Of a stretch of 38,215 bases of DNA, positions 37,346-38,215 are shown in pieces. The notes below the pieces were generated by a model that was not told the DNA's origin, made no database searches, and saw only the letters and a program-made list of their open reading frames with translations. Position numbers and translations under genes: made by a program. The DNA is from Methanothrix sp. (lineage in GTDB: Archaea; Halobacteriota; Methanosarcinia; Methanotrichales; Methanotrichaceae). The stretch lies in NCBI GenBank assembly GCA_030611205.1, contig JAUWQF010000006.1:1-38215 (forward strand). The letters run 5' to 3'. The first letter of the stretch is position 1, and each line of letters opens with the position of its first letter.

Positions 37346-38215
37346 ATGCTTACCGATGATATCTTGAGGTTGAAGGAAGAGCAAAACGCGGTGATACTGG
37401 CCCACAACTACCAGACCGGACCGATACAGGATATCGCCGATCTGCTGGGCGACTCGCTGGAGCTGAGCAGAGCCGCGGCCAGGACAAACGCCGAGGTGGT
37501 CTTGTTCTGCGGGGTCGATTTCATGGCGGAGACCGCGGCGATCCTCTCCCCAAAAAAGAGGGTGATCATGCCCGAGGCCGGGGCGAGCTGTCCCATGGCT
37601 CAGATGATCACCGCCCAGAATCTGATAGAGTTCAAGAAGAAGCGCCCCCAGGCCGCGGTGGTCTGCTACGTCAACTCCACCGCCGAGGTGAAGGCGGAGA
37701 GCGACATCTGCTGCACGTCTGCCAACGGGGTAGAGGTGGTGAACTCCCTCGCCGAGGACGAGGTAATCTTTGTGCCCGACAGGAACCTGGCCCATTACGT
37801 CTCCAGACACACTGAGAAGAAGATCATACCCTGGGACGGGTACTGCTACGTCCATGACCGCTACACCAGAGAAGACGTCCGCAAGGCCAGGACGCTCCAC
37901 CCCCGAGCGGAGCTGCTGGTTCATCCCGAGTGCCGGCCCGAGGTAGTCGACGAGGCCGACTACGTTTACAGCACCTCGGGCATACTGAGGCATGCCCGGA
38001 AGAGCAACGCCGATGAGTTCATCATCGGGACCGAGGTGGGGATGAACTACCGGCTCAAAAAAGAAGAGCCAAAAAAGGAGTTCTACCCTCTGAGCGAGGG
38101 CGCGGTCTGTCTGGACATGAAGAAGACCACCCTGACAAAGGTGCAAAAAGCGCTGGAGACGCTGGAGCCCAGGGTCGTGGTTCCCAAAGATGTAGCAGAC
38201 CGGGCCAGAAGCGCG
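37346..38215 (+). CDS. nadA: Quinolinate synthase NadA (truncated by the right window edge)
   Basis: MLTDDILRLKEEQNAVILAHNYQTGPIQDIADLLGDSLELSR...VLFCGVDFMAETAAILSPKKRVIMPEAGASCPMA...VCYVNSTAEVKAESDICCTSANG...IIGTEVGMNYRLKKE. Confidence 0.95.
   Translation, partial: MLTDDILRLKEEQNAVILAHNYQTGPIQDIADLLGDSLELSRAAARTNAEVVLFCGVDFMAETAAILSPKKRVIMPEAGASCPMAQMITAQNLIEFKKKRPQAAVVCYVNSTAEVKAESDICCTSANGVEVVNSLAEDEVIFVPDRNLAHYVSRHTEKKIIPWDGYCYVHDRYTREDVRKARTLHPRAELLVHPECRPEVVDEADYVYSTSGILRHARKSNADEFIIGTEVGMNYRLKKEEPKKEFYPLSEGAVCLDMKKTTLTKVQKALETLEPRVVVPKDVADRARSA

Noticed and set aside
1-38215. tRNA, rRNA or CRISPR array
   Set aside because: No cloverleaf with T-arm consensus, no rRNA signature and no regularly spaced repeats were noticed; a tRNAscan or Infernal run would settle it.

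Overview
The window is a methanogen-like archaeal chromosome segment; this is inferred from Fae-Hps, Hps-RraA, Rio2, DUF460, archaeal SecD/SecF and a NosD-like surface protein. A GC-rich housekeeping backbone is interrupted by a visibly AT-richer accessory island at about 18.6-29.8 kb. Backbone, left to right: an IS481-like transposase running off the left edge, a DUF488-like fragment, an archaeal RecJ/DHH protein, dapF, Hps-RraA, secF-secD, and a block of secreted or membrane proteins (subtilase, tandem rhodanese, NosD-like beta-helix, DNRLRE-like protein, thioredoxin-CcdA). Then come Fae-Hps and a phosphodiesterase-like protein. To the right of the island are rio2, a DUF460 protein, a minus-strand trpD-F-E-G-C cluster and divergent nadA. 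The island holds an ORF-degraded group II intron, transposase remnants, and what I consider the main discovery: a compact RiPP-type cluster. It encodes an unannotated 47-aa Cys/Trp-rich peptide (MEEFAGANQDGGVVPDACWCDWCNCSGGTAQSTFYGQDYQTNPSRYW), two different radical SAM/SPASM proteins, an ABC exporter without a peptidase domain, and a large secreted subtilase. Other notable items are a 29-aa chimeric micro-ORF made by a tandem duplication at the secF/secD junction, a frameshift that creates a false subtilase-aldolase fusion, and a TRP-box-like inverted repeat between trpD and nadA. No CRISPR array, rRNA or tRNA was seen. Family calls are from motif reading only; no searches were run.
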